From: Aureobasidium sp. EXF-3400
Taxonomy: Eukaryota; Ascomycota; Dothideomycetes; Dothideales; Saccotheciaceae
DNA: 64,000 nt
Assembly (NCBI GenBank): GCA_024195585.1
Contig: SWBL01000197.1
Coordinates: 29,503-93,502, forward strand
Direction: 5' to 3'
The notes beneath the pieces are model-generated. The model saw nothing but the letters and a program-made list of their open reading frames with translations. It was not told the origin of the DNA and did not search any database. Made by a program: the position numbers and the translations under genes. This document shows positions 55,142-64,000 of the stretch, piece after piece (the first letter of the stretch is position 1; the number at the start of each line of letters is the position of its first letter).

Positions 55142-56459
55142 CTACAATCTTGCGATAAATCCACTCTTGTCCATCTTGACCAGATATTCCTTGGAAATCT
55201 CGTCGACCTTGACCACTCCAGCCAAGGCCATGGACAGTTTGATCTCGTCTGAGAGCAGGCGCAAGCACAGCTCAACTCCCTCTTGACCCTTGTATGCCAG
55301 ACCCCACAAGACAGGTCTGCCAATCCATACAAAGTCTGCTCCCAAGGCCAATGCCTTGAACACATCTGTGCCATGTCGGATGCCGCCGTCTACGTGCACT
55401 GGAATCTTGCCCTGCACGGCTGCTGCAACCTCCGGGAGTGCGTCCAATGTCGCCAGTGCGCCGTCTGTGATCCCTTGTTAGCTTATGCCATCTCCTTCAT
55501 ACGGTGATTTCTTACTCAGCTGTCTTCCACCGTGGTTGGACACGACAATACCGTCGACGCCGTGGTGAACGGCCAACAAAGCGTCTTCGGCAGTTGCGAT
55601 GCCCTTGACCCATACTTGCATCTCGTCTCCGCACTCCTTCTTCAACCACTCGATATCGTGCTCCCAATTGAGAGTGGGGTTGCCTGCATGCGAATGGAAG
55701 GTGATGGGTCCCTTGGGCAGCACTCTGTTACCTTCGCTATCTGTGTATCCAGCCTCGCTGTTTCTTCTGGTTGTGCCTTGGCCTCTCTGTTCGGCCTCGG
55801 CTTCCGGATCCTTGTCGCCTTGATTTGCAAAGTTCGGGATCGTGAGATGTGCTGGTAGTTTGAACTGATTTCTGATTTCAAGGTTGCGGCGACCGAGCAT
55901 GGGTGTGTCGACAGTCAGGAAGACAGCCTTGTAGCCTGCTGCCTTTGCTCTCTTCAGCAGCTTGACACTGTGATCACGCTCTTCGAAGAGATACAGCTGC
56001 AGAACGTGTGGGTTGTCGCCACTCGCCTCGGCCACATCTTCCAATGTTGTCGTTGCAAATGAAGAAAGACCCATTGCGACACCCATCTTCTTGCAGGCTC
56101 TGGCTGTTGCCAGTTCTCCGTCCGAATGAGCAAGTCTTTGCATTGCTGTCGGTGCCACTCCTAATGGAATACTGTTCTTGTGTCCAAAGATATTCACGCT
56201 GGTATCAATCTTTGATACATCACGCAGAACTCTGGGTCGGATACGGTACTTGGTGTATGCGTCCAGATTTTCCTGAAGTGTGCTGCCAGAATCGGCACCC
56301 TATGATTGACTTAGCTTTGCTCTGCCTATATCTTCTTGAGATTATTGCACTTACCTCGTTGTAGTAGTCACGAGTCTGCTTGTCCATCATCACGGCAGCA
56401 TGCTTCTGCAGCTCCGTGATGGTCAAGCAGTTCAAATCATGAGGCAATCTCTCCGACAT
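55142..56459 (-). CDS. FMN-dependent (S)-2-hydroxyacid oxidase, peroxisomal
   Basis: Exons 56459-56355, 56299-55516 and 55464-55142 give 403 residues. Family landmarks are PLGVAPTAMQRLAHSDGE, MGLSSFATTTLEDVAE, LQLYLFEERD, VFLTVDTPMLGRRN, WVKGIATAEDALLAV and VSNHGGRQL. The last of these supplies the active-site His and Arg near residues 291 and 294. Then come VHVDGGIRHGTDVFKALALGA and the FMN phosphate loop GRPVLWGLAY. No cytochrome b5 domain precedes the flavin domain, so it is an oxidase of the glycolate/lactate oxidase type rather than cytochrome b2. The protein ends in Ala-Arg-Leu, a PTS1 variant, so it probably acts in peroxisomes and yields hydrogen peroxide. The exact 2-hydroxyacid substrate is unknown. 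The second junction gives LNGA where relatives have LDGA; the acceptor could be a few bases off. Confidence 0.9.
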
Positions 56460-57347
56460 TTTGGCTTAGGTTCGAGAATGTAAGTCAATACTATGGTATT
56501 GACAGGAAAGATGAGAGTTAAGAATACGACTACAGCGGCAACAGCGGTAGCAGCGGGGCAACAGCGGCAGCAGTGATATAAAACGAAGAAAATCACCTAC
56601 GTCAACTATCTACACTCTGTACTGTATCCTCGGCATGACGGCCTGACAGTTCTCTCCCGAGACCGGAGTCCCCATGTTTTCGAGGCTTCTGTGGGGTCGG
56701 AGATAATTCGCTAGCTGCGACCCTGGAACCGCTTCCGCCGATCCGAGCCATCTACTCGAGCAACATGACATTCGATATACTCCTTGGGCGAACAGGGAAA
56801 AGGAGAGAGTCTAGACTTTCGGATGGATTGACATCAAACGGACTCACGCATCTGGAAACTCTCCCTTGAGCAGGTCTTGCAAGTACCTCGAGATTGTCAA
56901 TATTCCTTGCTAAACTACGTGGGTCTTGAGCAGATGTTGGCCATTAGACAGATATTCCATCCATTCGACACACATCACTGTTTATCAGAGTATAAGGCAG
57001 ACTATATCGATAGTGACAGTTTAAGATTGCCTCTGAGATAAGCAGGACCCACAAGGTGAAAGGGAAAGGCAGATTTAATGCATCCAAAAATACAGACAGG
57101 GTGATACGGCTAGCATCTTCGAAGCGCCGATTAGTCGCGTCGCGTCTCCCAGAACACGTCCCAACTCTCTGTCCTTCACTAACACCACCATCTATCTACA
57201 CACACACAACCCGCATCAAAAAAAGCGCAAGTCATCTCACTAACTATCTGTCGTTGACCACCACCATCACCACCACCATCCACCTACACACAACTTTCAC
57301 CAAGGATCGTGTTAATCATCTCAGTATAACACACAGAATATTCCAAT
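56460..57347. other. Divergent upstream region of the hydroxyacid oxidase gene and gene B
   Basis: This is 888 bp with a CAGCGG-type microsatellite near the oxidase side. On the gene B side there is a pyrimidine-rich leader with a CACCAC-type stretch at about 57258-57285. No gene was seen. Confidence 0.45.
56533..56574. repeat. CAGCGG-type microsatellite
   Basis: Imperfect repeats of ACAGCGGC/T and AGCAGCGG cover about 42 bp in the leader of the hydroxyacid oxidase gene. Confidence 0.7.
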
Positions 57348-58244
57348 ATGTCGACTGCAAGGAGCAACAAGCGGCAGCGCATGGAATCTCCTGTCGAATA
57401 TGAGCCATATGACGCACCCGCCTCACCGCCCTCGAAAGATCTGGCAAAACAACCGTGGACAGAATACCAACTCAATCCAACCGAAGCGCAAATCACAGAG
57501 ATCGTCGAAAAGCTCGACGAGTCAGATGTGAAGAAGCTCCTGACAGAGAGTATCCAAGATCTGGACGAGGAAGACGCTCGGAAGCTCTTGGTCAATGCCG
57601 CTGTCTTTGACGGCTCTGTCTACATAAAACTATGGGGAGAACTGACGCATATTCAATTGTCGAAGAAAGGTGAGCGGGCACAGAAGATCATGGAGCGATA
57701 CTCTTCAACCAAACCGACCCTACAAGTTCAAGATACTCAGAAAGCCACTGTTTCCAAGCAGCCCCAACCTGCCGCGCCCCTCACTCTCGAGACTGTTGAT
57801 ATCAAGGAGTGTTTCCAGGAAGTCGACTACATCATCAACGAAAAATACGCTGGGCTAAGTGAGTGGAAACAGTACGAAAAAGCAGGGCACGCAGCCAAAC
57901 TGGTAGAGAAGGAAATTGCAAAGCTTGCGCGACGCGTCACCAAGAGGAGTTACCACAACATGAAGACCAACGCCATACTAGGATTATGCAAAGTTGGAAC
58001 TCTTGTCGCCAGGGGTGGTAATCCTGTCCGTGACGAAGTTTGCAAACAAGTCGGCAACGATACTCTGTTGGTACGTACCATGCTGGATCTCGCAGAACTC
58101 ATGACGAGTAGTGAGAAGAGAGGCTTGAGCAGCCTTGATATCAAAGCTCTTGAGGCGTTTGACAAGGAGCGAAGGCGTTACGGTATCTTCAACAACTTTG
58201 AGAAGGTTCCGGACACTTTCAAAAAGGTTCCTGCGGACCTGTAG
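57348..58244 (+). CDS. Uncharacterised protein, gene B (paralogue of the gene at 5604)
   Basis: A single exon encodes 298 residues. The N-terminus has a basic NLS-like SNKRQR and then a double helical block (LDESDVKKLLTES, LDEEDARKLLVNAAVF). After a Gln/Pro/Lys linker a second helical block runs from about residue 150 to 290 (VDYIINEKYAGLSEW ... KVGTLVARGGNP ... LEAFDKERRRYGIF). Both blocks align with gene A (for example VDHILHTKYAHL and DIGMLVIEADG) in the same order, so the two are paralogues. The family was not recognised with confidence; a distant likeness to Cut8/Sts1 proteasome tethers is speculative. After the TAG the same frame stays open for 133 more codons, starting with an acidic coding-like stretch (see findings). 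Confidence 0.8.
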   Translation: MSTARSNKRQRMESPVEYEPYDAPASPPSKDLAKQPWTEYQLNPTEAQITEIVEKLDESDVKKLLTESIQDLDEEDARKLLVNAAVFDGSVYIKLWGELTHIQLSKKGERAQKIMERYSSTKPTLQVQDTQKATVSKQPQPAAPLTLETVDIKECFQEVDYIINEKYAGLSEWKQYEKAGHAAKLVEKEIAKLARRVTKRSYHNMKTNAILGLCKVGTLVARGGNPVRDEVCKQVGNDTLLVRTMLDLAELMTSSEKRGLSSLDIKALEAFDKERRRYGIFNNFEKVPDTFKKVPADL

Positions 58245-58937
58245 GCCGCTACATATGATCCGGATGATGATGACTACGGCGAGATCGACGAGCAGGCTTT
58301 GTTGATCCAGTCGGATGCTATTGAAGAATCGGCTTCTCATCACCTCTGCCTCTACTTCGAGACTATAGCACCACCAGCAACTGTATTTACAGTCAAAAAC
58401 TGCAGCAACTCACATGACCAGCATGAGCTTACACTCGAACATATGCTACGAGGAAAGCCAGGTTACATTTTATGGACCATGAACTTTCGACAGAAGAGAA
58501 ATAGCACAGTCCGTATACCCTGCTCTTTCCACTATCCTCGTCTGTCATCCGCGTGCCTATCTCCCTTCTCGTGTGCTAAAGTCTGTCAATACCGCCCAAC
58601 TCGCACAAACACACACAGGTGGAATCGAAGCCATCAGAATACATAGTTTCCTCTAGAGGGTAGACGACCCTACAGAGAGTCGAAGATATCACGACTCTCC
58701 GTGGATTTTCACAGCTACTCTATTCATCTTACATTCTTTGGCACATGTGGAGGCTGGACAAGTCGGCTCCCTCTTCGACCAAGATACCCACCAGGATCGA
58801 TAATTGGTTGTTGCACATAGGGATTCAAGTACCAATCGATAGACAAATTATTCAGGAAGTAGGATTGCGAATATGGTGTCAACATTTCTGCATATCTAGA
58901 TCGCAAGAGATATCCATTTCTGTCAAGCGCATGAGAA
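58245..58937. other. 3' region of gene B with in-frame open extension, then 3' UTR of the phosphatase gene
   Basis: The frame of gene B stays open from 58245 to 58646. The first roughly 35 codons are acidic and coding-like (YDPDDDDYGEIDEQ), and the remainder is not. The rest of the interval is intergenic space between convergent genes. Confidence 0.4.
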
Positions 58938-60052
58938 TCACGGCTTGACGATAGGATCGCCAGAACCACCAGCCTCAACATCAATATCCCTACTCCTCTG
59001 CATCCTCTCTCTCATCACAATTCCATCATATGTCCAGCCATTGGTACCACTAGAAACCGCAAAAGCACGGTCTTTCGATCTAGGACTCCATGTCCAGGGT
59101 TGTCCTCTTGTGAGCGAACCATGGTACCATCTGAATCCAATCCAAGCAGTGATAATGCCCAACACACTACCAGAAAAGATATCAATACCCTGATGCTTGA
59201 AATCCACATAGCGAGTCGAGCAAATGTAGAAAGCAAGACACACAGGAATTAACACTATGATAGCGCCAAAGACTGGAGGTGCAGCCGCACGTTCTCTGGC
59301 TTCTTGCTCGGTATCATCCTCGTCGTTGCGCTTCGCCGGCACACCATGGCCCAGGTACGGAATCAGCATATTGAATTTCGACGCCAGCCACAGGGACAAA
59401 TAGAGAAGGCCTGACCAACTCATCGACGAATGCCCACTCAAAAAACTGCGGAACCCTTCATCCAGGAGTTTTTTATCCGTGGTGGTGCAGATAGATGAAC
59501 TGACCAAAGTCCATCGTTGAGAGATATCTTGACCGTAACCGCCAACCACATGAGCAGCAATATCATTCAAATCAGGTTGACATCTCGCCAATAAATCCGG
59601 ACGAGGCTTTCCAATCAGATTTTTGATTCCAGTGGTGATGAAGAAGGCGAGGGCGAAACTGAGGCCTAAGCCCATCCATCCAGCATTGAATTCCCATAAT
59701 TTGCGTTTCCAGTATCGTTGATCGCGGAGGCTGGAGCGTGAGAATGCTGGTACGAAGAATGCAGTGACGAGTGCTATTACCACAGCTGGAAGGATTAAAG
59801 CGAGGACGACGAGGAGGGCGGTGGAGATTGCGTCGTTTTCGACATAGGGGTAGCTGATGGCGAGGTCGATGAGCGAGAAGGGTCGATGGTACGGTGTGAG
59901 GAAACTTATTCCTCCGGCGACTGCTACGATGGCTCTGTTACGCTCGGGTTAGATGTGGGGATACCATGGAGAGAGATCGCCACTTACATGAGCAAGACCC
60001 AGTCGAGCACATAGGCCAATATTAATCTGGTCGGCGGCATCTCAATGGCCAT
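58938..60052 (-). CDS. PAP2-family lipid phosphate phosphatase (DPP1/LPP1-like)
   Basis: Exons 60052-59988 and 59934-58938 (53-nt intron) give 353 residues with about six membrane segments. The tripartite phosphatase signature is present: KNLIGKPRPD near 130, SFLSGHSSMS near 190, and STRYVDFKHQGIDIF near 267, giving the catalytic His and nucleophile His. By family knowledge these enzymes dephosphorylate diacylglycerol pyrophosphate, phosphatidate and lysophosphatidate in vacuolar or Golgi membranes. The region between the first and second motifs has a longer luminal loop with paired Cys residues (RCQPDLND, SSICTTT). The C-terminus is hydrophilic. Start ATG 60052 is followed by a hydrophobic segment, as expected for the first TM. 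Confidence 0.9.
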
Positions 60053-60552
60053 GTTGATATGCGAAAATATCGAACCAGTAGATCGTGGGAGTGGGATATG
60101 GAAATTACAAGAAGACTAGGAAAAGCACAATATGTTTGCTGCCAATGGTAGTCGCATGCAGCATGCGAAAGAAGAGAAATGAGAAAGGACGCGCACGACT
60201 CGGGAACAGCTCTGATTATACGTTTTACACAAGACAACAAGGTTTCGACAAGACAGGCGACCTACAGCGGATATGTCACTTCCGTTTGCCAAACAGAGAA
60301 GATGAGGAGCAGAGACAGACTGTTGACAAGAACGCTGCGCCCTGTCGCCGCGCCGCCGCCAAGATTCGTGGTCGCGTGTCCAACGATAAACGAATACGAG
60401 ACCAAAACACGTCACTGTTGTTATGGCAAACAAATAATAAAAAATGTTTGTGGAAATAATAAAATCAATTTTTGTTTCTGCATGGTATCATCTGCAAGTG
60501 GCATCAAAAGGTATCTAGAAAGTCGTGGCTTGCCAGCAAGCGTGAGGGGAGT
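60053..60552. other. Intergenic region between phosphatase and aldo-keto reductase genes
   Basis: This is 500 bp containing the phosphatase promoter and the reductase 3' UTR. A short A/T-rich stretch lies at about 60425-60470. No gene was recognised. Confidence 0.4.
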
Positions 60553-61610
60553 TTACTCGTCGTCGCCGAAGAAGACCTTGACGGGCAACCAGGAGTCGCC
60601 GCAGACCTTGAAGCGGTCGGGGCGGCTGCTGAGAGTCTTCATCTCGTCGTCGGTCAATGACCAGCCGTTGAGCTCGAAGTTACCCTGAATTCTTGAGGCG
60701 GTGACAGACTTGGGGATGACAGAGGTGCCACGCTGGAGACCCCACATGAGACTATTTTCCGACGTTAGCTCGAGTCTGGTTGATGAGAGAGATGAATGGC
60801 AACTTACAGGACCTGAGCAGTGGACTTGCCCTTGCTCTCAGCAATCTTCTTGAGAGCCTCGTCGTGGGCAAGAGGAGAGTTGGTGGAGCCGAGGCAGGAG
60901 TAGGCAGTGCAGTGAATGCCCTTCTCCTTGCAGTAGTCGATGAGCTTGGGAGAGGGGTTGTTGGGGTGGAGCTCGACCTGGTTGACGGCGGGGACGGTCT
61001 TGCAAGACTCGTCCTTGAGGAGGATCTCGAGGTTCTTGATGGCGAAGTTGGAAACACCAATGTTCTTGACGCGGCCAGAGGCAGGCAGCTTCTGGAGCTC
61101 TCTCCTGTTTCGGTGTAAGCAGAGGTACAAATGGTTGGTCTTATCGGAATTGCTTACCAGGTGTCAACGAAGTTCCAGTCAGGGTAGTGCTTCTTGAGGT
61201 CCTCGGGGTCGGTCGAAGAAGGCCAGTGCATGAGGTAAAGGTCGACGTAGTCGGTCTGGAGGTCCTTGAGCGAAGAGGTGATACCCTCTTCGACGCGCTT
61301 GTGCCAGGGGTTGTCAAGCTTGGTGGTGATCCAGATCTCCTCACGGGGGACACCAGAGTCCTTGATACCGAGACCGACCTCAGCCTCGTTGCCGTAGGCG
61401 AGGGCAGTGTCAATGTGACGGTAACCAGCGAGGAGAGCGGCCTTGACGGCTTCGCGAACCTCGTTGGGCTTGGACTGCCAGGTACCGAGACCGACGGCGG
61501 GAATCTTAGCACCCTGTATCTTCTTGTCAGCTTATCTCACTCTCTGCGAATTGGGCATCCCGACATACGGTGTTAAGGGTGAAGGTCTTCTTGGTCCACT
61601 CGTTAGACAT
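60553..61610 (-). CDS. Aldo-keto reductase (glycerol dehydrogenase/GCY1-like)
   Basis: Exons 61610-61569, 61513-61158, 61104-60808 and 60751-60553 encode 297 residues. The catalytic tetrad is intact: Asp49, Tyr54, Lys79 and His110 (in [20 protein letters not shown] and LYLMHWP). The AKR signature [15 protein letters not shown] and the NADPH-binding [13 protein letters not shown] segment near the C-terminus are present. By family knowledge it is a cytosolic NADP(H)-dependent reductase of aldehydes and ketones, closest in feel to fungal glycerol dehydrogenase/Gcy1-type enzymes used in glycerol synthesis and carbonyl detoxification. Codon use is strongly biased to C-ending codons (AAG, GTC, GAG), suggesting high expression. 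Its four exons splice cleanly. Confidence 0.93.
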
Positions 61611-62012
61611 GATTGCGGATGATTGTGATGTGGTGTGTAAGGAGGAGAGGGTTGATGGTAGTGAGTAGAAGGAAGAAAAGTTGCTGCGAGCTGGAAGAAA
61701 TGTTTAAGAGCACCCGAATAACTTGTCTCCACCTAACTCGTCCTGCCCGGCGGGGCATGATGCGGCGAAGTGTTCCCAAACTTTTCAGCCTGTTTCCATG
61801 CCTATCCACACTCGGGCGCATGTACCTGCCATCCATTAGAATACCCCACCAACCCACCTACTATGTTGGGATTTAGCCGGCGGCTCTATCTGCGCCGGAA
61901 GCCCGTGCCCTGGCAGAACGCCGTCATAGCTTCAAGTTTTGGCCGAACCAAAAAAACACCGAGATGTTTGTCCAGCTGTTCTTCTAACGTGCATTGCTTG
62001 GAACTTTTGATC
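61611..62012. promoter_or_regulatory. Divergent promoter of the aldo-keto reductase and NIP30-like genes
   Basis: This is 402 bp between two head-to-head start codons. A CCCGGCGGGGC-like GC stretch at about 61746-61756 could be a stress-type C-rich element, but this is not established. Confidence 0.4.
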
Positions 62013-62868
62013 ATGTCGCGCTTTGTCTCAGGAGGAACTGTGGACAAACCTACCGAGCGTGATGATGAATGGCTGAAGGCACAAGAAACAATCGAAGCTG
62101 CGCGACGGAAGAAGGAAGACGAGGCCAAACAGCACGGAGGAAAGAGCTTGTACGAAGTCCTTCAGGCTAATAAAGGTGTGTGATTGAACATGGATCGCTG
62201 ATGATAATTGTAATCCTTGCGGGACGGGACACTGATGTTTTCCAGATGCGAAGCAGGAGGCCTTCGAAGAGGTAGATGCAAACAACTGACCGTGACCCTG
62301 CACCCACTGACCGGTCTTCTTACAGGCAGCTAAACTCAAGAACCAATTCAGGTCTTTAGATCAAGATGAAGTCGAATTTCTGGATACGGTGATGGAATCG
62401 ACAAGGGCCAAGGAGGAGGCTGTAAAGAGAGAAACTGCCGAGCGACTCGAAGCCTTCAGGCGCCAGCAAGAGGATACTGAGAAAGCTTCCCGAGGTGATG
62501 CTCCTGAAGCGAGCAACCAATCCGAAGGAGATACCTGGGCATTCAATGCTCGCAAGCGCAAACGAACCAAGGAGAAGGAAGCGATCGCAGGTCTCAAGCT
62601 GCGCAAGAGCTCTTCATCAATGGCCCAAATGACTTCTGATGCAGGAGCAGAAGCGATATCAGACGACAAGAAACCGTCACCGTCGAGTCCCGCTCCTACA
62701 CCTGCCAATCAGTCGGCCAAATCCGTGCAACCACTCGTCGCAGCCATAGACAAGGCCATTCTCGACAAGAGTGACAAGGCACCAGCGGCCGCTGCTGCTG
62801 CTTCAACAGCCCCGGTACCCGCTGCCGCACTTGGTCTCGCGGCCTACTCATCCGACGACGACGATTGA
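62013..62868 (+). CDS. NIP30/FAM192A (Fyv6-like) N-terminal domain protein
   Basis: Exons 62013-62175, 62246-62271 and 62326-62868 give 243 residues; the middle exon is 26 nt. The first 90 residues are the conserved NIP30 domain: MSRFVSGGTVDKPTERDDEW, then KSLYEVLQANK, AKLKNQFRSLDQDEVEFLD. A charged coiled-coil segment, a basic NLS-like RKRKRTKEKE, and a Ser/Pro/Ala-rich tail ending in SSDDDD follow. By family knowledge FAM192A/PSME3IP1 binds the PA28-gamma proteasome activator in animals, and the yeast relative Fyv6 is a splicing factor acting at the second step. In fungi a spliceosomal role is more likely. It is a nuclear protein by inference. Confidence 0.88.
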
Positions 62869-63573
62869 TCCAAGCGAAGAATCAACAAAATCTGCACCGG
62901 AACCTGTGATTCGAGCAATGCCGTCGTCCGCAGTCACGCAGCGGCGTTCGTACACCCGAAACATGTTCTGCACGAAGCCGTGGCTCGGCGCTCGCGGACC
63001 AGGAAATGGAGAAACGACTTTTGACATCGGCTGTCTGCAGCAATCCGCCTTGCCATGTCTCTGACAACTCGTGCGGTCCGCAATATCCGAATGATTGGCT
63101 GTCATATTACATGTATGGCGTATGCGCAGCAAATTGCTTGAGCATGTAGGCCTCAGCAAAGCGGCCGCCTCTGAGTCGCCTCGTCACATGGGCCGAAGTG
63201 CATCACGGAAATGAGCCATATGTGATACGAAAACAGGTCTGCCATGACGAGACGCCATCATGCATGATGCGTGCTGCAAAAGCAACATGGAAAAGAGAAA
63301 GCAAAACCTGTCACAGCCCCCATCGAAAAACAGACCTGGTTTCAGGGTTGAAATAGACGAGAGCCTGTCAAAGTGTCACTTATGCTGTTTCGTATCTCTG
63401 CCTAGCGCATACACACAAGACTACATGGTCGGCAAAACGCGCTTGGATTTGCTAAACGGAAAAGAAACTGAACATCTTTCACATGCAAAATGTAGCCAGA
63501 CAAATGACCTATCAACCGAACAAAAAGGTGCATTGCGACCAATCATTCTACTCCGTACATAGAATGCATACGC
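62869..63573. other. 3' intergenic region between convergent genes
   Basis: This is 705 bp between the NIP30-like stop and the stop of the HGD-family gene. Open frames here are short and not protein-like. Nothing else was recognised. Confidence 0.4.
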
Positions 63574-64000
63574 CTACAAGCTCAGCTTCCCCGCTTTCTT
63601 CAATATCTCATCAACCTCGTCCTTATGATTGCTGAAGTTGTCGACGAGGTCGTCCCACATCGCTGGGTCATGCTCGTGGAGCTTGTCGCTCTTCATAGCC
63701 CAATCAGTCACGGTAAAGGGTCTAGAGCTCTCAAACATGAACGCTACTGCACCTTCAGAGATGCGCATCTCTGGAGGAGGCTGAGCCGAAGCGGCCTTGA
63801 ACTCTTGATATGCCACACCGTGAGGCACCATTCCGCACTCGAAACTGACACCTCCGGGTTGAAACTCATCGCTGCGGCCGGCGTACTCGCCATAGATGAG
63901 ACCCATCAACTCGGAAGCGACGTTGCGGTGGTAGTATGGTGGGCGGTACGTGTTTGAGGCGACATCCCAGCGAGGAGAAAAGATGAGGAAGTCGGCTAGA
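63574..64000 (-). CDS. Homogentisate 1,2-dioxygenase family protein, C-terminal part (5' end beyond the window)
   Basis: The last 141 residues are present in one open exon, which continues past the window edge. PPYYHRNVASELMGLIYGEY and GGVSFECGMVPHG place it in the cupin-fold HGD family. The iron ligands expected in the motifs YYHRN (His), SE-MG (Glu) and PHG (His) are present. In the usual enzyme the segment before the last ligand reads SLH, giving a catalytic His; here it reads SFE. By family knowledge HGD opens homogentisate in tyrosine catabolism (hmgA). The substitution suggests this may be a paralogue with altered chemistry. The C-terminus is DEILKKAGKLSL. Confidence 0.8.
   Translation of the reverse strand, partial: LADFLIFSPRWDVASNTYRPPYYHRNVASELMGLIYGEYAGRSDEFQPGGVSFECGMVPHGVAYQEFKAASAQPPPEMRISEGAVAFMFESSRPFTVTDWAMKSDKLHEHDPAMWDDLVDNFSNHKDEVDEILKKAGKLSL

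Noticed and set aside
1..64000. CRISPR array, prophage, IS element or operon organisation
   Set aside because: Pervasive spliceosomal introns, Pol III tRNA genes and fungal gene families show this is a eukaryotic nuclear region; no regularly spaced repeats were seen.

Overview
The window is nuclear DNA of a filamentous ascomycete (Pezizomycotina; a Dothideomycete is plausible but not proven). Genes are dense and lie on both strands. They carry many 44-170 nt introns with GT...AG ends and CTNAC-like branch points. The families are typically fungal: Zn2Cys6 factors, an NsdD-type GATA factor, a Hal4-type kinase, Svf1, and FHS/BSC6-type MFS. I assembled exon models by hand from splice signals and reading phase. 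Coordinates give the CDS span from start codon to stop codon, and exons are listed in the evidence.

Layout. 1-500: two Pol III tRNA loci; the second has an intron in an unusual place. 1.0-7 kb: a C2H2 + Zn2Cys6 regulator, a peroxisomal (SKL) alpha/beta hydrolase, and an uncharacterised gene (A). 9.1-12 kb: dynactin p25 and a SET-domain protein. 12-16.1 kb: about 4 kb without a convincing gene, acting as upstream region of nsdD. 16-24 kb: nsdD, glutamate-cysteine ligase, and a second Zn2Cys6 factor. 24.5-31.4 kb: DNA2 helicase-nuclease divergent from an F-box gene. 31.7-36.7 kb: a small Clr2-like protein, an unknown acidic protein, an MFS transporter, and a DUF1349/Ree1-like protein. 36.9-44 kb: Svf1, Hal4/Sat4-like kinase, and a membrane GNAT-like protein. 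45-50.6 kb: a Ser-rich secreted wall protein and a P-type cation ATPase. 51.9-56.5 kb: a Tc5/CENP-B HTH protein lacking a transposase core, THO subunit THOC3/Tex1, and a peroxisomal 2-hydroxyacid oxidase. 57.3-64 kb: gene B (a paralogue of gene A), a PAP2 lipid phosphatase, an aldo-keto reductase, a NIP30/Fyv6-type protein, and the 3' end of a homogentisate-dioxygenase-family gene that runs off the window.

Most genes are housekeeping and there is no secondary-metabolite or mobile-element cluster. Linked themes are redox and stress (GSH1, Svf1, Hal4, aldo-keto reductase), peroxisomal oxidation (two PTS1 enzymes), and nuclear processes (DNA2, THOC3, SET, Clr2-like, NIP30). The most interesting points are: the tRNA whose only sensible anticodon (CUG) requires an intron outside position 37/38; an uncharacterised paralogue pair (A and B) at opposite ends of the window; an open reading frame continuing past the stop of gene B; a solo CENP-B/Tc5 DNA-binding protein; and an HGD-family enzyme with a substituted catalytic histidine.
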